This document shows, in pieces, positions 8,519 to 16,765 of a DNA stretch of 64,000 bases; the first letter of the stretch is position 1, and the number at the start of each line of letters is the position of its first letter. The DNA lies in NCBI GenBank assembly GCA_947499555.1, contig CANMOU010000001.1, positions 1,116,001-1,180,000 of the forward strand. Direction: 5' to 3'. This stretch comes from an uncultured Roseovarius sp. (GTDB lineage: Bacteria; Pseudomonadota; Alphaproteobacteria; Rhodobacterales; Rhodobacteraceae). The notes under the pieces are model-generated. The model worked only from the letters and a program-made list of their open reading frames with translations. It was not told the DNA's origin and searched no databases. The translations under genes and the position numbers were made by a program.

Positions 8519-9310
8519 CTATCGCCCGGCGTTTTCGCGGTCTTTCATGTCCCTGATCGCGCTGTCCCAGCGCCGCGCGCGCAACACCCTGCGAAACGCG
8601 CGCTCCAGCTCGCTCACGCCATCGCGCTCATACCAGCGCCCGTGCGACAGGATCACTCGGCGCGGACCCCAGGCAATCATCTGTTCGACATCCTCGGCGA
8701 AGACGGACTTGTCACGAAAGCTCCAGGCGATAAGCGGTGGCGTCTTGCCGTCGCTGTCATCTATCCCATTCAGCCAAGCAAAGGGGCGACAATGCGGAGG
8801 CAGCTTACCCGTCTCAAACGCCTCAATCAGATCGGTTATGATCAGCGTCTGACTGGCGCGATGGAAAAACACCGCCTCCTTGTGCCAGCGGCTGCCGCGC
8901 ACGATGAGCTGATCCATCTCCCCGGTCCAGTCTTCCTCGGGACCATCGGCACGCAAAGCGGCACTCTCGGGCAGGTGCAACCCGGCCTTGGCGGCGCGGT
9001 CCTGCACGCCTGGGGCGGCCCAGAATTTTGCCTGGGGAAAAGCGGCGCACCAGTCGGGGATGTTCACAAAATGAAACTGGTTGGGGGCAATCAGATGCCG
9101 CACCTTGCCAAGCGCCGTCAACTCGGCGTGCAGGCTGTCGGTCAACTCTGTGGGGGAATGCACCCAAAGATCACCACTCTCCAACTGCACAACCGTGGCG
9201 CGCGTGGAAAACGGGAAACCATAAGACCGGATCGCCGGACCATCGACAATCCAGAGCCCCGCCGCCACGGGCTTGAGCGTGTTGAGCGGCTCGTACCCAG
9301 TGGCGGTCAT
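8519..9310 (-). CDS. DUF4336 domain protein (metallo-beta-lactamase-like fold)
   Basis: A soluble protein of 263 residues. The family shares a degenerate metallo-beta-lactamase fold, and the order of blocks here fits: GLWIVDGPAIRSYGFPFSTRATVVQLESGDLWVHSPTELT, then HLIAPNQFHFVNIPDWCAAFPQAKFWAAPG, FFHRASQTLIITDLIEAFE and a late VILSHGRWYERDG. Only single histidines replace the HxHxDH motif, so hydrolase activity is doubtful. It is last in a minus-strand group after two cyclophilins, with a 3-base gap, so cotranscription is likely. Physiological role unknown. Confidence 0.8.
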   Translation of the reverse strand: MTATGYEPLNTLKPVAAGLWIVDGPAIRSYGFPFSTRATVVQLESGDLWVHSPTELTDSLHAELTALGKVRHLIAPNQFHFVNIPDWCAAFPQAKFWAAPGVQDRAAKAGLHLPESAALRADGPEEDWTGEMDQLIVRGSRWHKEAVFFHRASQTLIITDLIEAFETGKLPPHCRPFAWLNGIDDSDGKTPPLIAWSFRDKSVFAEDVEQMIAWGPRRVILSHGRWYERDGVSELERAFRRVLRARRWDSAIRDMKDRENAGR

Positions 9311-9313
9311 GAC

Positions 9314-9865
9314 CTACTCGCTGACAGTCACCTTGCGCATGACATCCGGTGCCCCGACAACCGCGCCATTGGGACCGGTGCCGCGCTTGATCGCGTCAAT
9401 CACCTCCATGCCGCCGGTGACACGTCCGACAACGGTATATTGACCGTTCAGGAAATGGCCCTCGTCAAACATGATGAAGAACTGGCTGTTGGCGCTGTCT
9501 GGATCCTGCGCGCGCGCCATGCCCACCACGCCGCGGTCAAATGGCACGTCAGAAAACTCGGCTGCCAGATCAGGTCGGTCACTGCCACCACGCCCGGCCA
9601 GATGCATATCTTCGCCTTCCTTGCCGAACTGCACGTCGCCGGTTTGCGCCATGAACCCGTCGATCACCCGGTGAAAGACCACATTGTCATAAGCACCGTC
9701 ACCGGCCAGCTGCGCGATCTGTTCGACGTGACCGGGGGCCACATCCTCCAGAAGGTCGATGGTCACCGTGCCGTTGGCCTCACCGGCGATTTCGATTGTC
9801 ATCTCGGTCGCCGCAGCCGGGACGGCCAGGGCCACGACACTGAGGACGGAAAGAAAATTACGCAT
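9314..9865 (-). CDS. Periplasmic cyclophilin-type peptidyl-prolyl isomerase
   Basis: A 183-residue cyclophilin that catalyses cis-trans isomerisation of X-Pro bonds. The signal peptide MRNFLSVLSVVALAVPAAA indicates export to the periplasm. Cyclophilin blocks are FHRVIDGFMAQTGDVQFG (catalytic Arg in FHRV), MARAQDPDSANSQFFIMFDE and NGQYTVVGRVTGGMEVIDAI. Bacterial short cyclophilins typically have about 165-190 residues. It overlaps the upstream cytoplasmic paralogue by 8 bases (start at 9865, paralogue stop at 9858), so the two are translationally linked. Confidence 0.93.
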   Translation of the reverse strand: MRNFLSVLSVVALAVPAAATEMTIEIAGEANGTVTIDLLEDVAPGHVEQIAQLAGDGAYDNVVFHRVIDGFMAQTGDVQFGKEGEDMHLAGRGGSDRPDLAAEFSDVPFDRGVVGMARAQDPDSANSQFFIMFDEGHFLNGQYTVVGRVTGGMEVIDAIKRGTGPNGAVVGAPDVMRKVTVSE

Positions 9866-10364
9866 CGGCGGCCACCTTCACGCTGATCATCCGGTCGGGG
9901 TTCATTGGGGGCTCACCCCGCATGATGGCATCGACATGCTCCATACCCTCGATCACCCGGCCATAGACGGTGTATTGCCGGTTGAGGAAATGGTTGTCGT
10001 TGAAGTTGATGAAGAACTGCGAGTTGGCACTGTCGGGGCTTTGGCTGCGCGCCGCACCCACGGTGCCGCGATCGTGCGGGACGCCTGAGAATTCAGCCTT
10101 CAGATTGGGCAGGTCGCTACCACCAGTGCCGGCCAGACGGATGTTGAAATCCTTCTCCAGATTGCCATTGGCCACGTCACCCGTCTGCGCCATGAACCCA
10201 TCGATCACCCGGTGAAAGCAGACATTGTCATACGCGCCCGCGCGGGCCAGTTCCTTCATCCGCTCGCAATGACCCGGTGCGATATCAGGCAAAAGCTCGA
10301 TCGTCACGGTGCCGTCCTTGAGCTCGATCAGGACTGTGTTTTCGGGATCTTTGATCTCGGCCAT
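9858..10364 (-). CDS. Cytoplasmic cyclophilin-type peptidyl-prolyl isomerase
   Basis: A 168-residue cyclophilin without signal peptide, acting on X-Pro bonds in the cytoplasm. Blocks are CFHRVIDGFMAQTGDVANGN, GAARSQSPDSANSQFFINFNDN and LNRQYTVYGRVIEGMEHVDAI. The start at 10364 (MAEIKDPENTVLIELKDG) follows an AAAGGAGG site on the minus strand; the frame is open much further upstream but that part has no cyclophilin character. It is the first gene of a three-gene minus-strand group and is divergent from pgk. Confidence 0.95.
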   Translation of the reverse strand: MAEIKDPENTVLIELKDGTVTIELLPDIAPGHCERMKELARAGAYDNVCFHRVIDGFMAQTGDVANGNLEKDFNIRLAGTGGSDLPNLKAEFSGVPHDRGTVGAARSQSPDSANSQFFINFNDNHFLNRQYTVYGRVIEGMEHVDAIMRGEPPMNPDRMISVKVAADA

Positions 10365-10506
10365 CCGGGCCTCCTTTGAAACTATGCTGTCAGGAGACTT
10401 AGGCGCTTCCCGCCCGAATGCCAAGCCAGAGGTTGACGCCCCGGCAGAGCCACGCCAAAAGGCGCGCGACATGCACGGCCGGTCTGGTTGAATGGGAGAT
10501 GTCGAT

Positions 10507-11691
10507 ATGGGTTGGAAATCGCTCGACGGGATGGGCCTTGCAGGCAAGACGGTGCTCACCCGCGTGGACATCAACGTGCCCATCGAGAACGGCCAGGTGA
10601 CAGACACAACGCGTCTGGACCGTATCAAGCCCACGATTGACACCATTCTGGCCGCAGGCGGCAAACCGATGCTGCTGGCGCATTTCGGACGCCCCAAAGG
10701 CAAGGTGGTCGATGACATGTCGCTGCGCCATGTGGTGCCTGCGCTGGCCAGATCCATTGGCCATTCGGTGCAGTTCATTGAAACACTGGAAGGCGCGGAA
10801 AACCTCACTGCCGAAGCCAAGGCCGCCGAAGTTCTGCTTCTGGAAAACATCCGCTTTCATCCCGGCGAAGAAGCAAATGATCCCGATTTTGCCGCCCGTC
10901 TGGCTGCGCTCGGGGATATCTATTGCAATGATGCGTTTTCTGCCGCCCACCGCGCCCATGCCTCGACCGAAGCGCTGGCCCGGCTGTTGCCAGCCTGCGC
11001 CGGGCGTCTGATGCAGGCCGAGCTCAGCGCGCTGGAGGCCGCTCTGGGCGCGCCCGAACGCCCTGTCCTGGCGGTTGTCGGTGGCGCGAAAGTCTCCACC
11101 AAGCTTGATCTTCTGGGCAATCTTGTCGAGAAGGTCGACAAGCTCGTCATCGGCGGCGGCATGGCCAACACCTTTCTCGCCGCCCAAGGCCTTAATGTGG
11201 GCAAGTCACTCTGTGAACATGACATGGCCGACACCGCGCGCGAGATCATGGGCAAAGCGGGTGCTGCGGGATGTGAGATCCTGCTGCCTGCCGATGTGGT
11301 GGTCGCCAAAGAATTCAAAGCCAATGCCCCGCACGACACTGTCCCAGCCCATGCCTGCCCCGATGACGCGATGATACTTGATGCGGGCCCGCAGGCCGTC
11401 ACGCGGGCGAAGGCCGCGATTGAGGCGTCAAAAACGCTCATCTGGAACGGCCCCCTTGGCGCATTCGAGCTGGAACCTTTCGACGCCGCCACCAACGCCG
11501 TCGCCCGCCACGCGGCCGAGTCCAGCCGCGCAGGCAAGCTCGTCTCCGTCGCTGGAGGCGGCGACACCGTGGCCGCCCTCAATCAGGCGGGCGCGGCGGA
11601 GGATTTCACCTATATCTCCACCGCAGGCGGCGCGTTCCTGGAATGGATGGAAGGCAAGACACTGCCCGGTGTCGCGGCACTTGGGGGATGA
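10507..11691 (+). CDS. pgk: Phosphoglycerate kinase
   Basis: This cytoplasmic enzyme transfers the acyl phosphate of 1,3-bisphosphoglycerate to ADP, working in glycolysis and, in reverse, in gluconeogenesis. It has 394 residues, close to the usual 390-400. N-terminal substrate motifs are [22 protein letters not shown] and [13 protein letters not shown]; the nucleotide side shows [14 protein letters not shown] and a late [14 protein letters not shown] 10507 is preferred because GGGAG lies 8 bases upstream; an ATG at 10492 would place that site inside the gene. No gap gene is adjacent, unlike in many bacteria. Confidence 0.97.
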   Translation: MGWKSLDGMGLAGKTVLTRVDINVPIENGQVTDTTRLDRIKPTIDTILAAGGKPMLLAHFGRPKGKVVDDMSLRHVVPALARSIGHSVQFIETLEGAENLTAEAKAAEVLLLENIRFHPGEEANDPDFAARLAALGDIYCNDAFSAAHRAHASTEALARLLPACAGRLMQAELSALEAALGAPERPVLAVVGGAKVSTKLDLLGNLVEKVDKLVIGGGMANTFLAAQGLNVGKSLCEHDMADTAREIMGKAGAAGCEILLPADVVVAKEFKANAPHDTVPAHACPDDAMILDAGPQAVTRAKAAIEASKTLIWNGPLGAFELEPFDAATNAVARHAAESSRAGKLVSVAGGGDTVAALNQAGAAEDFTYISTAGGAFLEWMEGKTLPGVAALGG

Positions 11692-11761
11692 CGGCGGCGA
11701 CTAAAAGCCAAATCCTTAACAACCTCTTAAGCCGTTTCGCGCGCGAAACATTTGGCTGCGG

Positions 11762-11820
11762 CAGGGTGGGATTTCACCCCACATTGTCGTTCAAAATGGT
11801 GGGATGAAACCCCACCCTAC
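11762..11820. repeat. Imperfect inverted repeat, GTAGGGTGGGGTTTCATCCC type
   Basis: The left arm CAGGGTGGGATTTCACCCCA (from 11762) pairs with the right arm TGGTGGGATGAAACCCCACC (to about 11820) with two to three mismatches. The spacer is about 15 bases. Each arm itself contains a short GTGGG/CCCAC dyad, so the whole can form a long stem. The GTAGGGTGGGGTTTCATCCCACC sequence is familiar from intergenic regions of Roseobacter-group genomes; that is memory, not a search. It follows pgk and could also act as its terminator. Confidence 0.5.
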
Positions 11821-11864
11821 GCCCCCTTGCACTGCCAAACCCTCACCCCTACCCTGCGCGCCTG

Positions 11865-12458
11865 ATGGAAAACCTCTCCGCCTTCCTATTGGCTGCCTTT
11901 GCCCTCACGGGCAGCCCCGGACCCAACACGCTCAGCGCCGCGGCGGTGGGTGCGTCCTTTGGCCGGGTACGGGGCCTTAAATACATGGCGGGGCTGGATT
12001 TGGGGGTCATGCTCGTGGCGCTCATCGTCGGCTCGGGTGTCTCGGGCATGATCCTCGCCCTGCCCGGCGTCACCCCGGTGATCACCGCGCTGGCGGTGCT
12101 CTATTTCCTCTACCTCGCATGGAAAATCGCCACAGCACCGCCGATGGGACAACTGGCTCAAACCGATAGCACCCCGCCACGACTGATCGACGGTGTTTTT
12201 GTCACGCTGGCTAACCCCAAGGCCTATGCCGCCATGGCAGCGCTCTTTTCGGGCTATGTGTTGATCGCGGGCAACCCGCTCATCGACGGGCTTTGGAAAG
12301 CAGGGCTGATCCTTGGGGTGATCGTCATCGTGAACTTCCTGTGGCTGCTGACCGGCGCGGAACTGGCCCGCCATCTGCGCTCACCGCGCGCGGCACGTGG
12401 GGTCAACATCACCTTCGCGCTTCTCCTGCTTGCCTCTGTCGCCACGCTGGCCATGTGA
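11865..12458 (+). CDS. LysE/RhtB family amino acid exporter
   Basis: An inner-membrane protein of 197 residues with about six hydrophobic segments, of the LysE/RhtB family that exports amino acids or derivatives. The N-terminal block AFALTGSPGPNTLSAAAVGASFGRVRGLKYMAGLDLG matches the family signature (SPGPN around residue 17). Later segments are VITALAVLYFLYLAWKIA, GVFVTLANPKAYAAMAALFSGYVLI (NPKA motif) and LILGVIVIVNFLWLLTGAELA. Substrate cannot be deduced. It is a single gene with about 70 bases to the following SDR gene. Confidence 0.92.
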   Translation: MENLSAFLLAAFALTGSPGPNTLSAAAVGASFGRVRGLKYMAGLDLGVMLVALIVGSGVSGMILALPGVTPVITALAVLYFLYLAWKIATAPPMGQLAQTDSTPPRLIDGVFVTLANPKAYAAMAALFSGYVLIAGNPLIDGLWKAGLILGVIVIVNFLWLLTGAELARHLRSPRAARGVNITFALLLLASVATLAM

Positions 12459-12527
12459 GTCCTCGACGCTCGCGGCCACAAAGCCTAAGCTTTCGGACAG
12501 ACCCGACCCAACGCAAGGATCCCGCAA

Positions 12528-13307
12528 ATGGACACATGGACCCTGGTCACCGGCGCCTCCGAAGGGCTTGGCGTCGAATTCGCCAGGCTGGCGGCAAAGG
12601 AAAAGCGCAATGTCATCCTTGTGGCGCGGTCCGAGGACAAGCTTAATGCGCTGGCCGAAGAGTTGCGCAGCAATGACGTGCAGGTCGAGGTCATGCCAAC
12701 CGACCTCTCGGAGCTTGGGCAGACCCAAGCCATGTGGGCCCGGGCCACCGAGGGACGGGTCATCGACCGGCTGGTGAACAATGCGGGGCTGGGCAAGAAC
12801 GGCCCTTTCAGCGCGCCCGACAACTGGGCGCAGGAACTGACCTCGATGAATGTCAACATGACCGCGCTCACCTACCTGATGAAACAGGCCATCCCCCATA
12901 TGCAATCCCATGGCGGCGGCGGGATACTGAACGTGGCCTCGGTCGCGGGCTTCATGCCGGGGCCGAACATGGCCATCTACCACGCCACCAAAGCCTTTGT
13001 TCTGTCGCTGTCCGAGGCCGTGGCCGAGGAGCTGAGCGGCTCGAACGTGTCGGTCACAGCGCTTTGCCCCGGTGCCACAGCCACGAATTTCTTTGATGTG
13101 GCCGACATGGACGGCGTGCGCCTGCTGAAGCTGGCCAAGCCGATGTCAGCCAAGGCTGTGGCTGAAGAAGGTTGGATCGCCGCGCGCGGCGGCAAGCGCG
13201 TTGTTGTGACCGGCGCGCTCAACAAGGTCTTTACCTTCCTGCCACGGATATCGCCGCGCCGCGTGACCACTTTTGTCGCCTCCAGAATAATGGGCAAAGG
13301 ACACTGA
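12528..13307 (+). CDS. Short-chain dehydrogenase/reductase (SDR)
   Basis: A classical SDR of 259 residues using NAD(P)(H). The cofactor loop is TGASEGLGVEFA (about 8-19), the NNAG motif is LVNNAGLGKNGPF, and the catalytic set is Ser in NVASVAGF, with YHATK (Tyr and Lys). The loop of VARSEDKL after the second strand suggests NADPH. Its overall layout resembles DltE/YqjQ-type SDRs. The substrate is unknown. The downstream gene is a class I aldolase separated by about 100 bases that contain its own operator-like palindrome, so they are probably not one operon. Confidence 0.9.
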   Translation: MDTWTLVTGASEGLGVEFARLAAKEKRNVILVARSEDKLNALAEELRSNDVQVEVMPTDLSELGQTQAMWARATEGRVIDRLVNNAGLGKNGPFSAPDNWAQELTSMNVNMTALTYLMKQAIPHMQSHGGGGILNVASVAGFMPGPNMAIYHATKAFVLSLSEAVAEELSGSNVSVTALCPGATATNFFDVADMDGVRLLKLAKPMSAKAVAEEGWIAARGGKRVVVTGALNKVFTFLPRISPRRVTTFVASRIMGKGH

Positions 13308-13328
13308 GTTCTCGCTTGGGAAACATCC

Positions 13329-13340
13329 GTTAGCGCTATC
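13329..13340. promoter_or_regulatory. LacI-family type palindrome (CceR-like) upstream of aldolase
   Basis: GTTAGCGCTATC contains the perfect core TAGCGCTA with outer G/C pairs and one mismatch. It lies 69 bases upstream of the aldolase start. The Rhodobacter sphaeroides central-carbon regulator CceR, a LacI-family repressor, recognises a similar TTAGCGCTAA-type palindrome, as I remember it. Glycolytic genes are typical targets. Confidence 0.4.
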
Positions 13341-13408
13341 GCAATTGCACGGCCCGCTTCGCTCTTCTAAGAGAGCGTGAATTGTTTGTTTATTGGTCGA
13401 GGACCCAC

Positions 13409-14302
13409 ATGTCGAAATCCGCACAAACCGAAAAACTCCGCCAGGGTCAGGGCTTTATCGCCGCGCTCGATCAATCCGGGGGCTCAACCCCCAAGGCGCT
13501 GAAGCTTTACGGTGTGAACGAGGATGCCTATTCCGGCGAAGCGGAAATGTTCGATCTGATCCATGCTATGCGGTCGCGCATTGCACAGGCACCCGCTTTC
13601 ACCGGCGACAAAGTCATCGGCGCGATCCTTTTTGAAATGACCATGGACCGTCAGATCGCAGGCCGCCCGTCGGCCGAGTTTCTCTGGGAAGAGCGCGGGG
13701 TGGTGCCGTTTCTGAAGGTCGACAAAGGTCTGGCGGATGAGACGGACGGCGTGAAGCTGATGAAGCCCATGCCCGGTCTCGAGGCGCTTCTGGAACGCGC
13801 CAATGCGGCGGGCATCTATGGCACCAAGATGCGCTCTGTGGTTGACGCGGCCTCGCCCTCGGGTATTGCCGCCAATGTGGCGCAGCAGTTTGAGGTGGGC
13901 AGCACGATCCTCGATCACGGATTGGTGCCGATCATCGAGCCGGAAGTGACCATTTCCATCGCCGACAAGGCCGAGGCGGAAGATATTCTCCTGTCGGAGA
14001 TTGCAAAGAACCTTGATGCCCTGCCCGAGGGCCGCGACGTGATGCTCAAGCTGACCCTGCCCGAGACCGCCAACCTCTATAAGCCGCTGGTGGACCACCC
14101 CCGTGTTCTGCGCGTCGTGGCGCTGTCGGGCGGCTATTCGCGGGAAGAAGCCAACACACGGCTGGCGCAAAACACCGGCATGATCGCCAGCTTCTCGCGC
14201 GCCCTGACCGAAGGACTGTCGGCGGATCAGTCAGATGAGGCGTTCAACAGCACAATCGGGGCGACGATCGACAGTATCTATCAGGCGTCAGTGGCAGGGT
14301 GA
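13409..14302 (+). CDS. Class I fructose-bisphosphate aldolase
   Basis: A cytoplasmic glycolytic and gluconeogenic enzyme that splits fructose 1,6-bisphosphate into dihydroxyacetone phosphate and glyceraldehyde 3-phosphate through a Schiff-base lysine, with no metal. The 297-residue protein starts MSKSAQTEKLRQGQGFIAALDQSGGSTPKAL, a signature of the bacterial class I subfamily (FIAALDQSGGSTPKAL). Other blocks are YGTKMRSVVD, VPIIEPEV and VMLKLTLPE, which contain the expected lysines. ATG 13409 is chosen because the preceding TTG at 13382 adds residues outside the family. A GAGGA site precedes it. Confidence 0.93.
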   Translation: MSKSAQTEKLRQGQGFIAALDQSGGSTPKALKLYGVNEDAYSGEAEMFDLIHAMRSRIAQAPAFTGDKVIGAILFEMTMDRQIAGRPSAEFLWEERGVVPFLKVDKGLADETDGVKLMKPMPGLEALLERANAAGIYGTKMRSVVDAASPSGIAANVAQQFEVGSTILDHGLVPIIEPEVTISIADKAEAEDILLSEIAKNLDALPEGRDVMLKLTLPETANLYKPLVDHPRVLRVVALSGGYSREEANTRLAQNTGMIASFSRALTEGLSADQSDEAFNSTIGATIDSIYQASVAG

Positions 14303-14633
14303 TCCCAGAAGGTCCGGTATGCGGACTTAGCGGACGTTCCTGAGTTGCCGTGGGAAGCCGCGTGATGGCCAGACCGCGGGGTGGCGATCCGTCATTTGTT
14401 CAGATCACTTTATGTCAGCCAAGTCTGCGAATTGGTTGATCTAAGTGCTTGGGTCGACCAATCGCCAGCCCGGGGGGCGGTCTGGCGATCGCGCGGCGGC
14501 CTTCGGCCTTGATTCCGCGCGAGGGGCGTCGCTTTGGGCTCAAAACAGACCTCCACCGCTCCCGTGCGGATGCTTTGCTGCATCAATTTGAGCCGAACGG
14601 AGTACACCTCAGCCCACGCAACACAACACGCTC
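14303..14633. repeat. Gene-free gap with GC-rich hairpins and a recurring Rhodobacteraceae repeat
   Basis: About 330 bases without a convincing gene. Two stems are clear: ATCGCCAG (14461-14468) with CTGGCGAT (14482-14489), and GCGCGG (14491-14496) with CCGCGC (14515-14520), the latter enclosing GGCCTTCGGCC. Short open frames in both directions encode stretches such as VCFEPKAT, which I recall recurring as spurious ORFs in Roseobacter genomes. I read this as a dispersed non-coding repeat, possibly a relic of a mobile element. The shared operator of the following cluster begins right after it. Confidence 0.45.
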
Positions 14634-14647
14634 AATTTGATCAAATT
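14634..14647. promoter_or_regulatory. Perfect palindrome AATTTGATCAAATT, operator 1 of gamma-glutamyl cluster
   Basis: A perfect 14-bp palindrome 61 bases upstream of the first glutamine-synthetase-like start. The identical 14-mer occurs at 16062-16075 before the amidotransferase gene. A search by eye found no third intergenic copy, so it is specific to this cluster within the window. It has the size and symmetry of a dimeric repressor site. Confidence 0.7.
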
Positions 14648-14707
14648 CATCTGGAAGCCCGGCCCGCTTCGCTTTAGGCTGCGCCAAATTCTGCGGGACA
14701 GCGGGCA

Positions 14708-16024
14708 ATGGACTTAAGCCAGTATCAAACCTTTCGCGTGGCGGCGTGTGATCTGAACGGGCGCATGCGTGGCAAGCGCGTGCCGGGCTCTTATGCCGAG
14801 AAACTCGCCAAAGGCGCAGTGCGCATGCCGTTTTCGGCCAGCAACGTGGACATCTTCGGCCTTGATATCGAGGACAGCCCGCTTGTGTTCGAGACCGGCG
14901 ATGCAGATGGCGTGCTTTTGCCCACCGATCGCGGGCCGGTGCCTCTGCCCTGGCTGGATCAGGATCAGCCGCTGGTACCCATGGCATTGCATTACGACGA
15001 TGGCACGCCTTTTGAAGGCGATCCGCGGCATGCGCTGGCCGCCGTGATCGAGCGCTATGCCGCGCGCGGCTGGAAAGTGATCGCAGCGACCGAGCTGGAA
15101 TTCACGCTGGTCGATGACAGCGCAGACGCGCTCAGCCCGGTCAAGGATCCCGCCACAGGGCGCGAGATCGAGGTGGCCGATGTGCTCTCCATCGCGCAGC
15201 TCGATATGTTCGATCCCTTCCTCAGCGAGCTTTATGCGGCTTGCGCGGATATGGATATCCCCGTGCAGACGGCGACCTGCGAATCCGGGCTGGGCCAGTT
15301 CGAGTTTACGCTCAACCATCAGGGTGCGATGCGCGCCGCCGATGACACCTGGCTCTTCAAGCGGCTGATCCGCCGTGTGGCCCGCAATCATGGGTTTGCC
15401 GCCACGTTCATGGCCAAGCCCTTTGCCAATGATGCCGGCAACGGGATGCATATGCATTTCTCCGTGCTCGATGCGGATGGTCATAACGTGTTCGACAATG
15501 GCGGCGATGAAGGGTCTGAGACGCTGCATTACGCCATCGCGGGTTGCCTTGCGGCGATGCGCGACAGCACGTTGATCTTTGCCCCGCATGCCAACAGCTA
15601 TGACCGGCTTGTGCCCGGCGCGCATGCGCCAACGGCAATCTGCTGGGCCTATGAAAACCGCACAGCGGCGGTGCGTGTGCCGGGCGGCACGCCCAAGGCC
15701 CGCCGGATCGAGCATCGTGTGGCCGGGGGCGATACCAACCCCTACCTCACCTTTGCAGCCGTGCTGGGCGCGGCCATGAACGGCATTGAGGACGCCACCC
15801 TGCCCCCGGCCCCGATCGAGGGCAATTCCTACGATCTGGACCTGCCGCAACTGGCCGAGGATTGGGACATGGCCATCGCCCTCTTTGAAGGCAGTGATGC
15901 GATGGCGCGGGTTTTTCATGCCGATCTTATCCGCAACCTGGCGCTCACCAAGCGGCAGGAAATGCGCCTGATGTCCGAGCGGCCTGTTGACGAACACTGG
16001 AAAATCTATCTCGAAACCGTGTAG
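14708..16024 (+). CDS. Glutamine synthetase-like gamma-glutamyl ligase 1 (PuuA/GlnT type)
   Basis: A 438-residue member of the glutamine synthetase superfamily, which joins the gamma-carboxyl of glutamate to an amine using ATP. Catalytic-domain motifs are AATELEFTLVD, SGLGQFEFTLNHQ, GNGMHMHFSVLD and the NPYLTFAAVLG stretch. The N-terminal beta-grasp part is short (CDLNGRMRGKRVP), as in PuuA-like enzymes that act on putrescine or other amines. It is followed by an amidotransferase, a second ligase and an FAD oxidase, an arrangement like the Puu pathway of putrescine degradation. The acceptor amine is not shown by sequence. Confidence 0.88.
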   Translation: MDLSQYQTFRVAACDLNGRMRGKRVPGSYAEKLAKGAVRMPFSASNVDIFGLDIEDSPLVFETGDADGVLLPTDRGPVPLPWLDQDQPLVPMALHYDDGTPFEGDPRHALAAVIERYAARGWKVIAATELEFTLVDDSADALSPVKDPATGREIEVADVLSIAQLDMFDPFLSELYAACADMDIPVQTATCESGLGQFEFTLNHQGAMRAADDTWLFKRLIRRVARNHGFAATFMAKPFANDAGNGMHMHFSVLDADGHNVFDNGGDEGSETLHYAIAGCLAAMRDSTLIFAPHANSYDRLVPGAHAPTAICWAYENRTAAVRVPGGTPKARRIEHRVAGGDTNPYLTFAAVLGAAMNGIEDATLPPAPIEGNSYDLDLPQLAEDWDMAIALFEGSDAMARVFHADLIRNLALTKRQEMRLMSERPVDEHWKIYLETV

Positions 16025-16061
16025 ATCAGGCTTGAGTGATGGTTTGCCCACGGCTAGCCTG

Positions 16062-16075
16062 AATTTGATCAAATT
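16062..16075. promoter_or_regulatory. Perfect palindrome AATTTGATCAAATT, operator 2 of gamma-glutamyl cluster
   Basis: The same perfect 14-bp palindrome as at 14634-14647. It is centred about 16 bases upstream of the amidotransferase start, between the first ligase gene and the rest of the cluster. The position suits a repressor site that would give the downstream genes separate control within the same regulon. Confidence 0.7.
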
Positions 16076-16084
16076 TGGTGACTT

Positions 16085-16762
16085 ATGAAAATCGGCATCC
16101 TGATGACCGGCCACGCCCTTCCCGATCTGATCGAGGATACGGGCGACTATGATATGATGTTTGCCACCCTGCTGGCCGAAAACGGCTTTACGTTTGAACG
16201 GTTCAATGTGGTGGACGAAGAATATCCCAACAGCCCGGATGACGCCGATGGATGGCTGATCACCGGCTCAAAACACGGCGCCTATGAGGACCACCCCTGG
16301 ATCCCGCCGCTGGAGGCCTTCATCCGCGACATTCGCGATGCGGGCAAGCCGCTCATCGGTGTCTGCTTTGGTCATCAGATCATCGCGCAGGCGCTTGGCG
16401 GTACGGTGGTGAAGTTTGATGGCGGCTGGTCGGTGGGGCGCACCGACTATGAGATCGAGGGCGAGACATTCTCTATGCATGCTTGGCATCAGGATCAGGT
16501 GATCACGCCGCCGGACGGGGCGCAAATCATTGGTCACTCGGATTTCTGCGAAAATGCGGCGATGCTGATCGGCGACACGATCCTGACCATTCAGCCACAT
16601 CCCGAGTTCACCTCGCATATCCTCAGCACCATCATAGACCAGCGCGGCAAGGGCGTGGTGCCCGACGCGCTGCTGGAGGCGGCAAGCGCCACCGCACAAA
16701 CACCGACCGACAGTGCCGATTTCGGCAAGCGGATGGCCGATCATTTCAGAAAAGGGGCCTGA
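16085..16762 (+). CDS. Class I glutamine amidotransferase domain protein
   Basis: A 225-residue class I glutamine amidotransferase of the GMP-synthase-like group. The nucleophile elbow is GVCFGHQIIAQALGG with the catalytic Cys, and QPHPEF near residue 178 supplies the His and Glu. As a stand-alone protein it can hydrolyse gamma-glutamyl amides; in the Puu pathway the equivalent step removes glutamate from gamma-glutamyl-GABA, though E. coli PuuD is of a different subfamily (peptidase C26). It lies between two ligase genes, 3 bases before the second, so the same transcript is likely. Alternative: an amidotransferase acting on an unknown gamma-glutamyl compound. Confidence 0.85.
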   Translation: MKIGILMTGHALPDLIEDTGDYDMMFATLLAENGFTFERFNVVDEEYPNSPDDADGWLITGSKHGAYEDHPWIPPLEAFIRDIRDAGKPLIGVCFGHQIIAQALGGTVVKFDGGWSVGRTDYEIEGETFSMHAWHQDQVITPPDGAQIIGHSDFCENAAMLIGDTILTIQPHPEFTSHILSTIIDQRGKGVVPDALLEAASATAQTPTDSADFGKRMADHFRKGA

Positions 16763-16765
16763 GCC

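Noticed and set aside
8474-9886. A 470-codon frame on the plus strand across the DUF4336 and cyclophilin genes
   Set aside because: It lies opposite clear genes with conserved motifs and shows no family pattern.
14449-14640. A 63-codon frame in the repeat island beginning MGRPIASPGGG
   Set aside because: It lies in an apparent dispersed repeat and has no ribosome binding site, so it is not counted as a gene.
14714-16114. A 466-codon minus-strand frame opposite ligase 1
   Set aside because: Antisense shadow with His/Gly-rich composition and no domain.
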